Source: Strigamia acuminata
Taxonomy: Eukaryota > Arthropoda > Chilopoda > Geophilomorpha > Linotaeniidae
Length of the DNA stretch: 64,000 nucleotides
Direction of reading: 5' to 3'
Assembly (NCBI GenBank): GCA_949358305.1
Contig: OX442314.1
Span: forward strand, 21,321,060 to 21,385,059
Of the stretch, positions 25,899-38,200 are shown one piece after another. Position 1 is the stretch's first letter, and every line of letters begins with the position of its first letter. The notes beneath the pieces are model-generated. The model was given only the letters and a program-made list of their open reading frames with translations, was not told the DNA's origin and did no database searches. Made by a program: the position numbers and the translations under genes.

Positions 25899-28800
25899 AT
25901 GGACGCCCTTGATCGTTTGCGCGCACAGCAAGAAACAGCCAGATTGGGAGCGGATCGATTGGTAAATACAGTTATCGTCGAATTAGCATTAGCGCAATCA
26001 GATGCGATAGTTTTAAGAAAGCTAAAAAACCAATTAAACGCTAAATCTGAACAATTAAATGATCTCGATGAGAAAGTGTCACCATTCATTGTAACGCGAG
26101 CAGACTTACAAAAGGAAGAGGAGGACAATGAAGAGTATCGAGAGAAAATTATTGATGCGCTTACAGATATCGACATCAAATTAGACGTATTAGCTCCACC
26201 AGCGGTAGTTATTAATCCAGGTGCTCCAAACAACGGATCGGTCAGCAGTACGAACGATTGGACAGTGAGACTCCCGAAACTCGTAATGAAGAAATTTTCG
26301 GGAAACCCAATCGAATGGAGCGATTTTTGGTCGAATTTCGAGTTGAGTGTAAATGGGAACACTTCCATCACTACCAAAGCTAAGTTTGTGTACTTAAATT
26401 CGGTTCTCGAAGGCACAGCAGCGGCTGTGGTGCGAGGACTAAAGATAAGTGATGAGAATTATGCAGCGGCAGTCACGCTTCTTCAAAATCGTTTTGGAAG
26501 AAAGGAGGTGATTGTGAATGCCCATTTGCAGATGTTGATGAAGCTTGAGCCAGTCAAGCGACTCAACGACCTCGACAAGCTTAGAAAATTGTACGACACG
26601 TGCGAGATGCATGTCCGTAACCTCGAAAATGAAGGAATAGAAACCACGACGTTTGGCGTTATGTTGTGTCCCTTGTTGCGTGCAGCGATTCCAGACGTGA
26701 TCGCTTTAGACTTTTCGCGGAAAAACAGTAATAATACCCATGACCTTAAGCTATTTTTAGAATTTTGGCGAGAAGAATTAGAAATTCGAGAACAGAACGC
26801 AGCCGACAATGCACGATTCGCAACCAAAGAGGTCGAGAAAAACGTCGCGAAGACGTACGGAGACACCAAGAAGACAACACGTTTCGAGAAACCAGCTTCT
26901 TCGAGCGCGTTGATGACCAACACGTCCGATTCGACTTGTGTTTTCTGCAGCGAAACCAGCCACAAGAAGGAAGACTGTCCCTTATCAATTGCAGATCGAT
27001 TGAAGCGTTGCCAGCAAGCTCGACGTTGCTTCAAGTGTTTGGCGAACAAACACATGGCCCGAAACTGCCCACAGAAGGAAAAATGCGTACAGTGCGAACG
27101 ATTTCACCACATATTGTTGTGCGAAGGGCCGACAGAAAAAGCAGAGAACGTTTTGGCGTCAACAGTAACTACAGCTAACACTGACATTTTCTTGCAAGTC
27201 CTAATGGCCAACGTGGAGTCCAACCACAAGACGAAAACGGTGCACTGTTTCTTCGACGGAGGCAGTCACCGGTCGTTCATCAGTTCGAAGTTGGTTAAAG
27301 AAATTGGAGCTCAAGTTGTGGGAGAACAACTTATCAGCATTACTGGTTTTGGTGAAACAGTAGCTAAGCCAGAGAGTCGTCGAAGAGTTAAAATTACATT
27401 ACGAAACACCCAAATTAATGACAATTCTTTCGATTTAGAACTCATAGAAGTGCCGTGGATCAGCAATTCCTTAGCAAAACAGTCGGGAGTTCACGTGCGT
27501 GAGAAGTTGAAGCAAAATAACATTGTTTTGAATATTGATCAGCTTTCAATTCAACCGAACGAAGTGTCAATTTTGATCGGTGCTGACAACTTTTGGCGCA
27601 TTGTTACCGGCGAGACAAGACGATTAGACGAAAATCTGATGTGTTTGCATACAGGACTTGGGTGGACGATGCACGGAGCGATTCGAAGTGAGGAAACGAT
27701 AACCAAACAGCCGACCATTCAGGTGCATCTTGCGCGTTACGAGGATCGACTGGACAACATGCTGAAACGTTTTTGGGAGTTGGAAGACTTGGGTATTCCA
27801 CACGAGACTCTTACTGACCATCAAGACGAGGACGATCAAGCAGTGACAGCGTTCAAGAAGTCGATTAAATGGACTGGTGACAGATATGAAGTGCGGTTGC
27901 CGTGGCTAATGCCGAAAAGTGAACTAGACAGTAACTATCAAATCGCTTTAAAAAGATTGTGGAATTTAGTCCGAAAATTTAGAAAAGATCCCGAACTTTA
28001 TTATCGCTATAAGAAAGTTTTGGATGACCAGATGGCGGAAGGAATCATTGAGACGGCCCCAGAAGTGTCAGATCAGAGCGGTTGTTACTATTTGCCGCAC
28101 AGTCCCGTCATACGAGAGCGTCGTAGTACAACTAAATTGCGTATCGTGTACGATGCCTCGTCGCACGCGCAAAAAAGCCGCTCGTTGAATGATTGCCTCT
28201 TTACTGGGCCAAACTTGTTACCAGAACTAATCAATGCATTGTTATTTTTTAGACAGTTAATAGTGGCGTTGATAAGCGACATCAAACAAGCGTTCCACCA
28301 GATTTTGCTCCATCTGGACGACAGAGATGCAGTGCGATTCTTGTGGATTGCCGCTGACTGGGATTTAGTGAGCCCGATTAAGGTGGAGATTCTCCGACAG
28401 ACTCGAGTTCTGTTTGGGGCGTCTCCAAGCCCATATTTGCTGAACGGGACCATCCAACATCACTTGGAGAAGTACGCAACAAAGTATGCAGAATTGATCG
28501 CGCGACTGTTGAAACGATTCTACGTGGACGACTATTTAGACAGTGTCAGCACCGACCAAGAGGCGATCGAAACGTACAAGAAAGTGTCCGAAATAATGTG
28601 TGAAGCAAGTATGGATTTGGTTAAATGGAACAGTAATTCGAAACTTTTACGTGAACAGTTTAAAATCGATCACCCGGAGACAGAGCTCGAGACTGAAGTT
28701 AAAGTGTTAGGGCTGAAATGGAACTGTGAATTGGATGAATTGGCACTCGATCTCGAGGAAGTGAAAACGACTCTCGAACGTGAATTAATCACCAAACGAC

Positions 28801-31091
28801 GAGTGATCCAATTAGTGGCCCAAGTTTTTGATCCGTTGGGTTTTGCATCGCCATTTACGGTGACAGGAAAGATGTTTTTCCAACAATTGTGGAAACATAA
28901 AATGGAATGGGATGATCGACTTCCGAAAGAACTGATACCACAGTGGGAAAACTGGAAGAGTCAATTGCCAGAGTTAGAGCGAGTTCGAGTGCCCAGACAT
29001 TATGGAATCGATCCAAATGCATCAGAAATTGAACTTCATTTGTTTTGCGACGCCAGTCCGTTAGCATATGGCGTCGTGGCGTACACAAGAGTGCGTCAAT
29101 GTAATTCACTAATCAATACTTTTTTCGTTCTCTCTAAATGCAGAATAGCTCCGATAAAAACGTTGACGCTGCCACGACTCGAGTTGATGGGCGCGTTACT
29201 TTTGGCACGAGTCGCAGGTCGAATGAAGCAGTTCACGACTGCGAAGGTCACAGCCTGGACCGACTCCACTATCGTTTTGTGTTGGCTAGGAGAGCGAAAA
29301 AAGGCGATTCCGTTCGTCGCACGCCGAGTCGAGGAGATAAAACAGCATGTGCCGTTTGCAAATTGGCGTCATTGCCCTGGCGTCCAGAATCCTGCCGACC
29401 TACTCACACGTGGGATAGATGCAAAATCGTTATTGGAGTCCAAGACATGGTGGAACGGCCCCGAGTGGCTCACGATGGATGAACACGAATGGCCAAGTGT
29501 TCCGACGACTCAGGCGGACGATTTTGAGATGGAGTTGGAAGAAACTCTAGCAGCAACAGTCATCGTTCCCCAAACTTGGTTGATAGATGTGCCCACTCGA
29601 TACGGCAGTTGGAGAAGATTGTTGCGTGTAACCAGCTGGGTGAATCGTTTTCTTAACAATTGTAAAAGTGCAGTGCGAGACGGTTCACCATTGACGACAG
29701 ACGAAATTAACAATTCCGAAAGATACTGGTTGCAAACAATGCAACAACAGAGTTATTCAAAGGAACTTTTAGCAATTAAAAATCAACAGAGTTTCGAACG
29801 AGATTCGATATTACGAAATGTGACGTGTTTCATGGACAGCGAACAAACCATGCGATTAAACACGCGAATCCAGTGGGCGGGGACAAAAAAGAACTTGAAA
29901 AACCCAATCGTTTTACATCCAAATCACCCACTAACAAAACTTATTATTCTGGCAGCTCACCAGCGAGTATTTCACGGCGGACTTGGCGAGACGTTAGCAG
30001 AGTTGAGACAATGTTTTTGGACACCAAAACTCCGAAAAACAGTCAAAAGCGAGTTGAATAGATGTTTCGTCTGCAAGCGAGTGCAAGGGCGGTTAGTACA
30101 ACAAGTGGAAGCTGCGTTGCCACCAGATCGAATTACGCAGGCTGCACCGTTCCAAGTCGTCGGTATTGATTTTGCCGGACCTCTGTACCAGCAAAGCGGT
30201 GAAAAGTGTTACATTGTAGTGATAACATGCGCAGTAATTAGGGCCGTACATCTCGAACTAGTCACCAGCATGAATACTGAACGTTTTATTCTGGCCCTAA
30301 AGCGATTTTTTGCACGAAGGGGCATACCAACGAAAATTTATTCGGATAATGCGCTAACGTTCAAGAGAACCGAAAAGGAACTTTGCGCCTTGTTAAGTTC
30401 CATTAGAAAAGAGCAGTTTCAGGGCTTCTTAACAGATAGAAAAATCGAGTGGAGTTTCATCGTGGAACGAGCTCCGTGGTGGGGTGGGTTCTGGGAGCGT
30501 ATGGTGAAGTCGACGAAGATGAGTTTAAAGAAAGTTCTCGGTCAAACTACATTGGACTTCGAAGAGCTAACCACCATCCTCTCAGAAGTTGAATCCTGTA
30601 TTAATTCCCGTCCTATTACATATGTCTACACAGAAAACGAAGATGAACAACCGCTGAGTCCATCTCACTTCTTAACCGGAGGAAGAAGCTGCAATTTACC
30701 GGATCCTAACCAGAAGTTGGACGAGAAACTTTCATCAAGCACAGTGACATTGTTGAAACGATGGAAACAGCGACAGCAAAAAATAAGTCATTTGTGGTCA
30801 CGGTGGAATCATGAATATCTCACCGAGTTGAGAGAATACAACAAAACGAAGGCGTCTCGTGAAGTTCAGAAAGGGGACATTGTTGTGATCGAAGAGTTAA
30901 ATCAGCCGCGCATGACGTGGAAAATTGGTAGGATTAGAGAAGTTTTCATAGGAAGAGATGGGCGAGTACGAGCGTGTGAGATACAGCTTCCCTTTAATAA
31001 AGTCCTGAGAAGACCGGTACAACGATTGTGCATCTTGGAGGCTCAGGACGGAATTGAAGCGAGTGAAGAACTCACTCCGGCCCCAGTGTGA
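25899..31091 (+). CDS. BEL/Pao Gag-Pol polyprotein (1730 residues, single frame)
   Basis: Encodes the particle and replication proteins of the retrotransposon. Domains in order: an N-terminal charged, coiled-coil-like stretch (~1-100); DUF1759-type Gag (~120-300); three zinc knuckles of CX2CX4H type (~347-360, 377-390, 395-407); a retropepsin-like protease around residue 450 with FFDGGSHRSFI; reverse transcriptase (~640-960) with the catalytic YVDD at ~875-878 and an SDIKQAFHQI motif; RNase H (~1045-1180) with FCDAS and WTDS; integrase with an HHCC zinc region (~1353-1390) and a D,D,E core (GIDFAGP ~1421, SDNALTF ~1481, GGFWERM ~1530); and a C-terminal DUF5641-like domain. There is no frameshift or internal stop between Gag and Pol. 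The stop codon lies at 31089-31091, inside the first five bases of the 3' LTR. The protease has Asp-Gly-Gly where Asp-Ser/Thr-Gly is usual. Confidence 0.96.
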   Translation: MDALDRLRAQQETARLGADRLVNTVIVELALAQSDAIVLRKLKNQLNAKSEQLNDLDEKVSPFIVTRADLQKEEEDNEEYREKIIDALTDIDIKLDVLAPPAVVINPGAPNNGSVSSTNDWTVRLPKLVMKKFSGNPIEWSDFWSNFELSVNGNTSITTKAKFVYLNSVLEGTAAAVVRGLKISDENYAAAVTLLQNRFGRKEVIVNAHLQMLMKLEPVKRLNDLDKLRKLYDTCEMHVRNLENEGIETTTFGVMLCPLLRAAIPDVIALDFSRKNSNNTHDLKLFLEFWREELEIREQNAADNARFATKEVEKNVAKTYGDTKKTTRFEKPASSSALMTNTSDSTCVFCSETSHKKEDCPLSIADRLKRCQQARRCFKCLANKHMARNCPQKEKCVQCERFHHILLCEGPTEKAENVLASTVTTANTDIFLQVLMANVESNHKTKTVHCFFDGGSHRSFISSKLVKEIGAQVVGEQLISITGFGETVAKPESRRRVKITLRNTQINDNSFDLELIEVPWISNSLAKQSGVHVREKLKQNNIVLNIDQLSIQPNEVSILIGADNFWRIVTGETRRLDENLMCLHTGLGWTMHGAIRSEETITKQPTIQVHLARYEDRLDNMLKRFWELEDLGIPHETLTDHQDEDDQAVTAFKKSIKWTGDRYEVRLPWLMPKSELDSNYQIALKRLWNLVRKFRKDPELYYRYKKVLDDQMAEGIIETAPEVSDQSGCYYLPHSPVIRERRSTTKLRIVYDASSHAQKSRSLNDCLFTGPNLLPELINALLFFRQLIVALISDIKQAFHQILLHLDDRDAVRFLWIAADWDLVSPIKVEILRQTRVLFGASPSPYLLNGTIQHHLEKYATKYAELIARLLKRFYVDDYLDSVSTDQEAIETYKKVSEIMCEASMDLVKWNSNSKLLREQFKIDHPETELETEVKVLGLKWNCELDELALDLEEVKTTLERELITKRRVIQLVAQVFDPLGFASPFTVTGKMFFQQLWKHKMEWDDRLPKELIPQWENWKSQLPELERVRVPRHYGIDPNASEIELHLFCDASPLAYGVVAYTRVRQCNSLINTFFVLSKCRIAPIKTLTLPRLELMGALLLARVAGRMKQFTTAKVTAWTDSTIVLCWLGERKKAIPFVARRVEEIKQHVPFANWRHCPGVQNPADLLTRGIDAKSLLESKTWWNGPEWLTMDEHEWPSVPTTQADDFEMELEETLAATVIVPQTWLIDVPTRYGSWRRLLRVTSWVNRFLNNCKSAVRDGSPLTTDEINNSERYWLQTMQQQSYSKELLAIKNQQSFERDSILRNVTCFMDSEQTMRLNTRIQWAGTKKNLKNPIVLHPNHPLTKLIILAAHQRVFHGGLGETLAELRQCFWTPKLRKTVKSELNRCFVCKRVQGRLVQQVEAALPPDRITQAAPFQVVGIDFAGPLYQQSGEKCYIVVITCAVIRAVHLELVTSMNTERFILALKRFFARRGIPTKIYSDNALTFKRTEKELCALLSSIRKEQFQGFLTDRKIEWSFIVERAPWWGGFWERMVKSTKMSLKKVLGQTTLDFEELTTILSEVESCINSRPITYVYTENEDEQPLSPSHFLTGGRSCNLPDPNQKLDEKLSSSTVTLLKRWKQRQQKISHLWSRWNHEYLTELREYNKTKASREVQKGDIVVIEELNQPRMTWKIGRIREVFIGRDGRVRACEIQLPFNKVLRRPVQRLCILEAQDGIEASEELTPAPV

Positions 31092-31404
31092 AAACTGACG
31101 AGTTTTAGATGTTTGGGGTCGCGCGTTCATGTTCGGTGTCGTGCAGTGAAGCCATCATCCAGGCGGTGCTTTCTTGTGCGAGATTGTATGACGCGCGTAC
31201 GGAAGTCCAGTTATTCGTCATAAATTATCATGTTTGACCTTTGTTCCTGTTTTTCCAAATGTAAACCCCAAATATTGTTACAATAAATCTTGTCTTTATG
31301 TTTAAAGCATGGTTTTATTTCGTCTTCAGAAAATTTCCAGATAAATTAGAATTTCAATCAGTTTTTTAGCAAAAATAGTTTCTTTCAAATTGCGAGATTT
31401 CACA
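31087..31404 (+). repeat. 3' LTR of the BEL/Pao element
   Basis: 318 bp, identical by eye to the 5' LTR, with AATAAA at 31282-31287. It overlaps the last five bases of the gag-pol frame. The bases just upstream (CTCCGGCCCCAG) are not a typical purine tract. Confidence 0.96.
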
Positions 31405-34400
31405 GTTCTAAACCAAACTGATGAACCCACCGAGAAATTTTGGAGTTTAAAACAAAGCGCATTATATCTTGTTGTAGATTCAAGCTTAATTTCAAGTGGG
31501 TGTTGATTTGGCAGTGCAGCTGTTACCTCGACAGGTGCGAAACGATGCTATAAAGAAGTGAAATCACTGGTGCGTTTTTAACTCGCTTTTACGTGCTCAT
31601 GGTCTTCTTTTCAAGTTACGACCCACATGTCGATTTCGAAAAGTAATGAAAAACGGAGAGCGTAAAAGGGTTAAGCACTAAACGAATTATTGGAAAAATC
31701 ATAAACGGCTGACCAAAGTTATGAATAAAGATAAGAGCTTATATTTAATAAGGTGCGGATTACCAAGTTGTTATCGCCGGCATTAATTCCGCGAATTGAC
31801 ACGGGCGATATTAGAAAACTATAGTTGAATTAAATTAGGTCGCACAAAAGGGCGGTAATGATAATGGCTACGCATTTAACTGAAAATAAGCCTAGGATTA
31901 ATGAAATATTCCTGTCATATTTCGAGAACTGGCCAGACACTCTGGTGCCTGTTTCTGTTCATTTTATTTACGCGTAGTCATTAATAAAATCTTCACTTTA
32001 GATGAGGTTGTTATGTAATATTTTTAGTTCAGAAATATGAAGCAATAAAACGAACACCCAACAGCTGTTCTGTGTGTAGAAACAAAATATAATTAATAAT
32101 TATGTAGTATAAAATCTGCTCTTTTATCACCCAATATGTGAAGTTCAACAAATGGCAGTTTGTTGATTTGTTTATAACAGCAGATATTGGTTGCTCAGCA
32201 ACTGCATACAAAGCATACATTTTTTGAAAACAAAATGCGAGTTTATTATGTCCGCCAGGCTTAAAAAGTCAAGATTGACATGGAGGTGGGGTGGACTTTA
32301 GTGTCAGCTAAGGTCAAATATTTTACTCATCAAAATTCAATTTGTATTTGTACCCCACAGCGACATCATTTAATCAGTTATTTATGAGTTGAGTTTGATG
32401 TTTGCAAGGGAACCTTTTCTTTCCGGTAGAGATCTTGATCCCCCTGGAAGACGATATAAGGCCCCGTGATCACGTACACTTGAAAATGCTGCTGTGTGTG
32501 CTATTATAGTGACGTTACTTTGCACTGCGCTTTCGGTTGTATAATGTTACTGCCCACTGTGCAATATTGTGTGTGGAGAACACGAGAGTGACCTCAAGGA
32601 TCTTCCATCTATTATCATCTAATTTCGTAGTTCGAATCAATTTAGCACCTGTGGCGAGATTAACTTTATTTATTCACCAATTAAAGTTGTTAATAGTACA
32701 CTGCTAATAATAGGTGTGAAAAGGTGTAAAAGCATAACAAGGTGTTTTCTCTTTTGTGCAGAATCAATCTTCCATCTTTTAACATCTATATTTTTTGCAA
32801 TGTATTGAATAATTCATTATTCATTAATAGATTGCTTTTGATTGCATTGGTGGAGTGAAAAGAGTCTTATTGTGAACTTTAACTTGAGGTTATTTATTTG
32901 TAATCTATTTCTAACTTTGTGTAAGCACAAACCGAGTGGGAGGGATTTTTTTACGGGGTCATCAAAATCTTAAAAAACAACGAAGCTTTGCTTTATTCAA
33001 ATCAATAATAAACTTTTGCAATATTCAGAATATTTTGACGTCCCAAGGATGAATATACATACCGGGTAAGATGCCTTTGGGACTTGTGCACTCTAGTGGA
33101 TGCAAAAGCTTTCTTGATGTTTTAAAAGTTTGTTGAGTTTTCATGCACAACTGGGAGAGTGGGTAAACTGAATTTAAATCGACGGCAAGTAATTGAGTTT
33201 TTTTTTAAAATTGTCTTTATCACTTCCTGTACATCCAATCTTGTCAATCTTTTTCTTTTGGCGGATTATGATTTTCTGAACGTCACCACTAGTACATGAG
33301 ATGAGCTAATTATTATGAGTTTCTACCATGACATTTATGTATGAGCGCCATCTGGAGCACTGTGTTAATACCGTGAATAAACTCTTATGGAACCACTTCC
33401 GGTTTTCTGCTAATGCTAACACGTTGTCTCAATTCACCACATCCACTTCAATCTTTCGATATTCATCACTAATAACGATTTATCCGTAGGCCAGAAGACG
33501 CAAAAGGCGCACAAAAGAAAGAATTCACTTTCGGAGGTGCAGAGTGCGTCTTTTGAAATTACAGAGTTTAAGCAGTTTAAAAGTACACTGTAGAATGAAT
33601 GCTAGTAGGAATTGATAATAAGAAAAAATTGAAAATCTTGACAACCATTGAAAAGCAGCAGCAAGGTTTGTTTGTTGCTGTCAGAACTTTTTAAAATTTT
33701 TCTTAAGTTTGAGTGTTTAAATTGTGCTATAGAATTTACGACAGTTTAGGTAAAGAATAAAAAACAATAAAAGCATTCACCCATTTAAAAATGAATTAGC
33801 ACACATGGATTCTTTGACTAATACGATTAAATTCTTCAATCTGCCGAATGTAGCAGCTGCTGCTGAAGTCAAACTGAAATTTTTCTAAAATTTAATCTTC
33901 CATTATCTTGAATGTCTTTTTTGTTTGTATTTTCTAAATAAATACTGAAGTGTACGTTTATAAACTATGGGCCAGTTTGAGTTGTTTGCGTGTTAGGTTT
34001 CTCTTTTATTGCCTGACAGCTGACACTAGCTTTAAGACATTGCTGGGACGTGTTTCTTCACTTTTCTCAATGTAGATTGCAGTAAAGTGCATTACATTTT
34101 GTTGTGATGATAAAGACAGAAAAGTAATGTTTTCACTAAACTCGGTAGTTGAAATGACTGCATATTGTATATTTATAAACCACACGTATATAATAGTGTA
34201 CATACAATCTTCGAAGTGTTATTTGTCATTGAGGGATATGACACTCAAAATATTGATTTTCAAGATTCTGAATATCTCAATTCTCAACTTGAGCAGAGAT
34301 TCAGAAGGTGTGTGGGATTCCGGTGAGATTCGGCCGTTAAATTCCAGCGGTTTTGTGGTATTTCAAACAATTTAAATAAATGAAAAAATCATAATCTTGT

Positions 34401-34529
34401 TTTTCCTGTCTTTAGGTCTTAGCATCTATACTGGCCACGTGAAACTCGCAATTTGTTAGTCTAGACAGAATGCTGATCAAACACGTTTATAAACAAATCA
34501 TTTATTTAAATGTACTCAATTGTTTGTTT

Positions 34530-34687
34530 GTGTCTGCAGAAATGTATTTCACATTTAAAAACAAATAAAATGGTTGCATGATGTTGGAGGGAGGCAATTA
34601 AGCGTGTGTGTCTACAGAAATGTATTTTACATTTAAAAATTGTAAAATAAAATGGTTTCCTGGTTTTGGACCGAGGCAATTATGAGT
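34530..34687. repeat. Two-copy tandem duplication (~78-bp unit)
   Basis: Unit 1 (34530-34605) begins GTGTCTGCAGAAATGTATTT and unit 2 (34608-34687) begins GTGTCTACAGAAATGTATTT. Both continue ACATTTAAAAA, AAATAAAATGGTT and GAGGCAATTA. The copies have diverged at scattered positions and by small indels. No function is apparent. Confidence 0.75.
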
Positions 34688-35085
34688 TTTGCCTGGTCTA
34701 GAGGAGGGCCCGGTTCTCGGAATGCTCTGTCTACAAGGAATTCACTGAACATCAATTTTTAATACAGCTGAAGAAAAGTTTGAAGTAGCCAAGACTACCT
34801 GCTTATTTTCTATCCCTGGAGACCATAATGAGCTTATACATGTCATCATTTTTTTGGATCTAACAAAACATCCCTGAATGTGAAAGGTAAACTGCTTGAA
34901 AGGTCATCCATCTTGCTTTAGTGACTGCTTTATGTCAATATTCGCAGTTAATTTCTCTTCATTGCTGTGACTAGTTTTCCAAACAATTTTCAGATGAATT
35001 TTAACTTGTTATTATAAAGTTGAAAAATGTAAAAGTTAGTTTTTATACGCATACGTATTTTATTGTGAATTTTGGATTTTAGGCG

Positions 35086-35252
35086 CAGTGGCGTAGCAAG
35101 AACTCAATGGGCCCGTGTGCAATTTGGATTGATGGGCCCTTTTGCTAAGATTTTTCGCTACATTTATTCAAGAAAACACTTTATTTTTATCCTCCATGGG
35201 CCCCTTGACTCGTGGGCCCGTGTCAACTGCACCCCTGATTGCTACAGCACTG
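35086..35252. mobile_element. Small inverted-repeat element with GGGCCC motifs
   Basis: Ends CAGTGGCGTAGCAA and TTGCTACAGCACTG are inverted at 12 of 14 positions. The interior has four GGGCCC motifs. CAGTGGCGTAGC-type ends are common in animal cut-and-paste elements. No matching target duplication was found, so the call is tentative. Confidence 0.4.
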
Positions 35253-38200
35253 TTCATGCATCTTTTTTCTAAGCTCTGATCCGATGATGGACCGAATAGA
35301 AGTGGTCTGAAAGACCTCAGATACTAAATGCCAAAAAATTTAATTCGGTATTCGGCGTATTCGTTAAATGAAAATAACCAGGTGAAGTGAATATCAGCAG
35401 AAGTTGTTTGAATTCACACCAACAAATATTTGATTAGCTATAGATGAAACACCAATTCAACTTTTACAGGCAGAGGCCAGTAACCTCAAGAGTTTTATGT
35501 TGTGTTTGGTCAAATTTTTATGTTTGGTTTTCTCGTCTTGCTGTCATGTGTCATTACTGTGATGTTTGGTCTGACTGGTCGTTTGACCGCTTAAAATCCT
35601 CCCCCACAGTAAAAATAACAAAACAGAAAACAATGTATTGAGGGGAGGTAATTTTACAAACATTTTCAGCAACGGGAATGTAAACTGAACAATTCGGAGG
35701 TTTCAAATATTAAATCCAATGTGTGCCTATCCCATGCTTAGCCGAACCGAAGGATACAAAGGTTTTCGCTGTTATTGCAGTGATGAATTTTAAGTGCCAC
35801 GTGCTAGTCGGTTAATTTGAGTACTTAAAATAGGCAGTGGATTGTTAGTAGTAATTCCGAAAGAACAGTCAGTTTTAAGCGATAACATGAAGCAATTAGC
35901 AAGCCGCTAACAACTCGATTGAGAAGACTATCCGAAAAGAAAGCTGGCATGGCAGAATAGCTCAGTGTACCTCCACCCACTGATGATGATCGCACGATCG
36001 TAAGACTTTTGGAAGAAAAACTACGTGTTTGTTAGATGTTTAGATGTTTTTGTGTCATCGATCAACCTTTAAGAGTAGATCAGCTGCAGGAAATCATCAC
36101 TGAGCAGGTCGTCCTAGGTCGCTAATTGATTTAAACTTAATGCAGGAAAAACATCCTGTTCGCGGTGTCAAAACTGATGTATAAAAAGAGATCCGTGCTG
36201 GCTAATACTGCAGTGATGAAATATTGAAATATGAGTGCGCTTTCTTTGTTATACGGCAAGTTCTGAAGCCTTTTCGTGGCTTTTCTTGGCTCATTTTTGC
36301 TGAAACTAATTGTGTTTTTGTTCTGTGAGAATGAATATTTTTTAATGCTTTTATAAACATGCTAAGATGGTGATTTTTAATTTTAACAAAGCTTTTGTTT
36401 CTTAAAATTAGAAATTAAAATTTCTTTTAACCTCAGGTGATTTCAAACATTCATTTCAGAAGAATGTGGAAATTTTATTTTCTTCTGTGAAAAGTATGTT
36501 TGTTTATGAATTTTTCACTTGAAAGTTTAACCCTACTTCAGTTTACAAAAGGAAAAGATTAACTTGAGACAAGTGCATCTTGAGATTCGGTCTAAAGGGG
36601 GCAAATGACGAGTCTTGAAGAAACATCTCGACTTTAGCTTTCTTTAAAACCACAAATTGGAATTCTTTACTGGTCCATTGTAAGACGTTTCTATAGCAAT
36701 GTGTTTTCCTCTTTGAAATTTACATCGCAAGTTGTGCATTCAAATAATTTGGTATTTATTTAATGAGCTTTTAACCTTTCTTTTAGTTTTGGTAATTGGG
36801 TATAACCAATCAGGGTAATAATAGGGGAATGTACGGTGATACGGTAAGTGAATTAAATGGGCTTCAAAGGCGTGTTAAGGAGGCACGAACTTCCATCATA
36901 GGTTTGTGCCACTTGTGACCAGACAATCTATTAATAAAGGTTCGATTATTTTCAGACCGGTTGAGTTGAGTTATATCAACCAATAATGGAGTTGAATCGA
37001 TGAAATTTTAGTTGGAATTACGTGTGATATATTAACTCGATTTTTGGAATTATTAATATCAGTACAACGTTTTTAAAAATCTTCTAATAAATGAATAAGA
37101 TTTTGTAAATTTCTTTTCAATTATTTTTTATTTTGTTGTTAGTTTTTGCCAGTTTTTGCCATTGTTATCACCATTTTCTTTATCTGTTGCCTTGATTGCA
37201 TGCCCCATCTATTTGCTCCATCTAATTACAGCATTCCATCTTTTTTTCACGAACACTAAAAACAACAGAATACTCCAACGAGCGTTCATCTAACAAGACA
37301 TTTGTCTTCTTAGATGCTCGTCGAATTCCAAATTCAACCACAATCTCTAAAGAGATGCCGATTGCTTCAACTTGGCATTGTGCCAGGAAACAAACAAGAG
37401 TAACCGCGGTTTTACCTTCTTTTCAATAGATGGCGTTTGCCCATTAAAAAGAAAAGACAAATAATTTTTTGATTGGAACTGAAAATTTGGTATTTAGCGA
37501 CACCATAAAAAATCCAAAAAAACTGATTGCCAAACAAGAATGTAGGTCATTAAGCGACTAAGCCGAGTAAGCCATCAAAGAGGAATAAATAAGCTTTAAA
37601 AAAGAATTTTTTTTTTATTAGTGGTCTCATCTCTTCTAGAAGCTAAAAAAAACTTTTTTTTGGTTTTCCAAAAAAATTCTAACTAATCTTTTTGTGCATC
37701 TGAAATGAGTATGGTATATAAAAAATCGGCTTCACTGCTTTGCGGATGACGTCAATTTTTTCAAAGGTTTTGTGTTTATTTCAAGTTCAGAGTGAAGCCT
37801 ACTTTTGCTTTGACTTTTTTGTGGCTTGATGATAAAAAGGAGAATTAAAAATGATCTATAAACCCATGCGAGGACTTTTTTAATATGTAATTAGGGTCCG
37901 TAGCACTGAAAAACAAATTATAATTAAAAAGTTTGGTTGAAAAAGCCATTTTTTTAAATTAGCGGTACTATTTTTATGACCGCTTTTCTCCTGTCAAGTT
38001 TTATTAGTGAATGCGCGAGACCATCTGTTAGATTAACTTCGCTTTAAAAATATTCATAAATTAATGTGGAACATATTGATTACGAAAAGAATTTGGATAT
38101 TTGGAGGCCGGATAAATAAAATAAAATATTCAAAAGTGTTGTAATAATTAAAACTGAAATGAAATTCTGACATTCTAAGTTATTCAACTTCTTTGAAATG

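Larger units (their letters stand above)
25484..31404 (+). mobile_element. Complete BEL/Pao LTR retrotransposon
   Basis: A 5921-bp element with two 318-bp LTRs (25484-25801, 31087-31404) that are identical by eye and begin TGTGAAAAC and end TTTCACA. The same 5 bases, GTTCT, flank it at 25479-25483 and 31405-31409. A tRNA primer site directly follows the left LTR. One uninterrupted gag-pol frame fills the interior. Domain order (Gag, protease, reverse transcriptase, RNase H, integrase) and the DUF1759/A17-type Gag-protease section mark it as BEL/Pao. No envelope-type frame is seen. Identical LTRs and an open frame point to a recent insertion that may still be active. Confidence 0.97.

Noticed and set aside
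25763-31130. Several open frames of 60-217 codons on the opposite strand or other frames of the BEL element
   Set aside because: They are shadows of the long gag-pol frame, with no motifs and no independent start context.
36060-36110. Possible tRNA-like fragment around TAGCTCAGTG at 35956
   Set aside because: An A-box-like string without a matching B box or stems.
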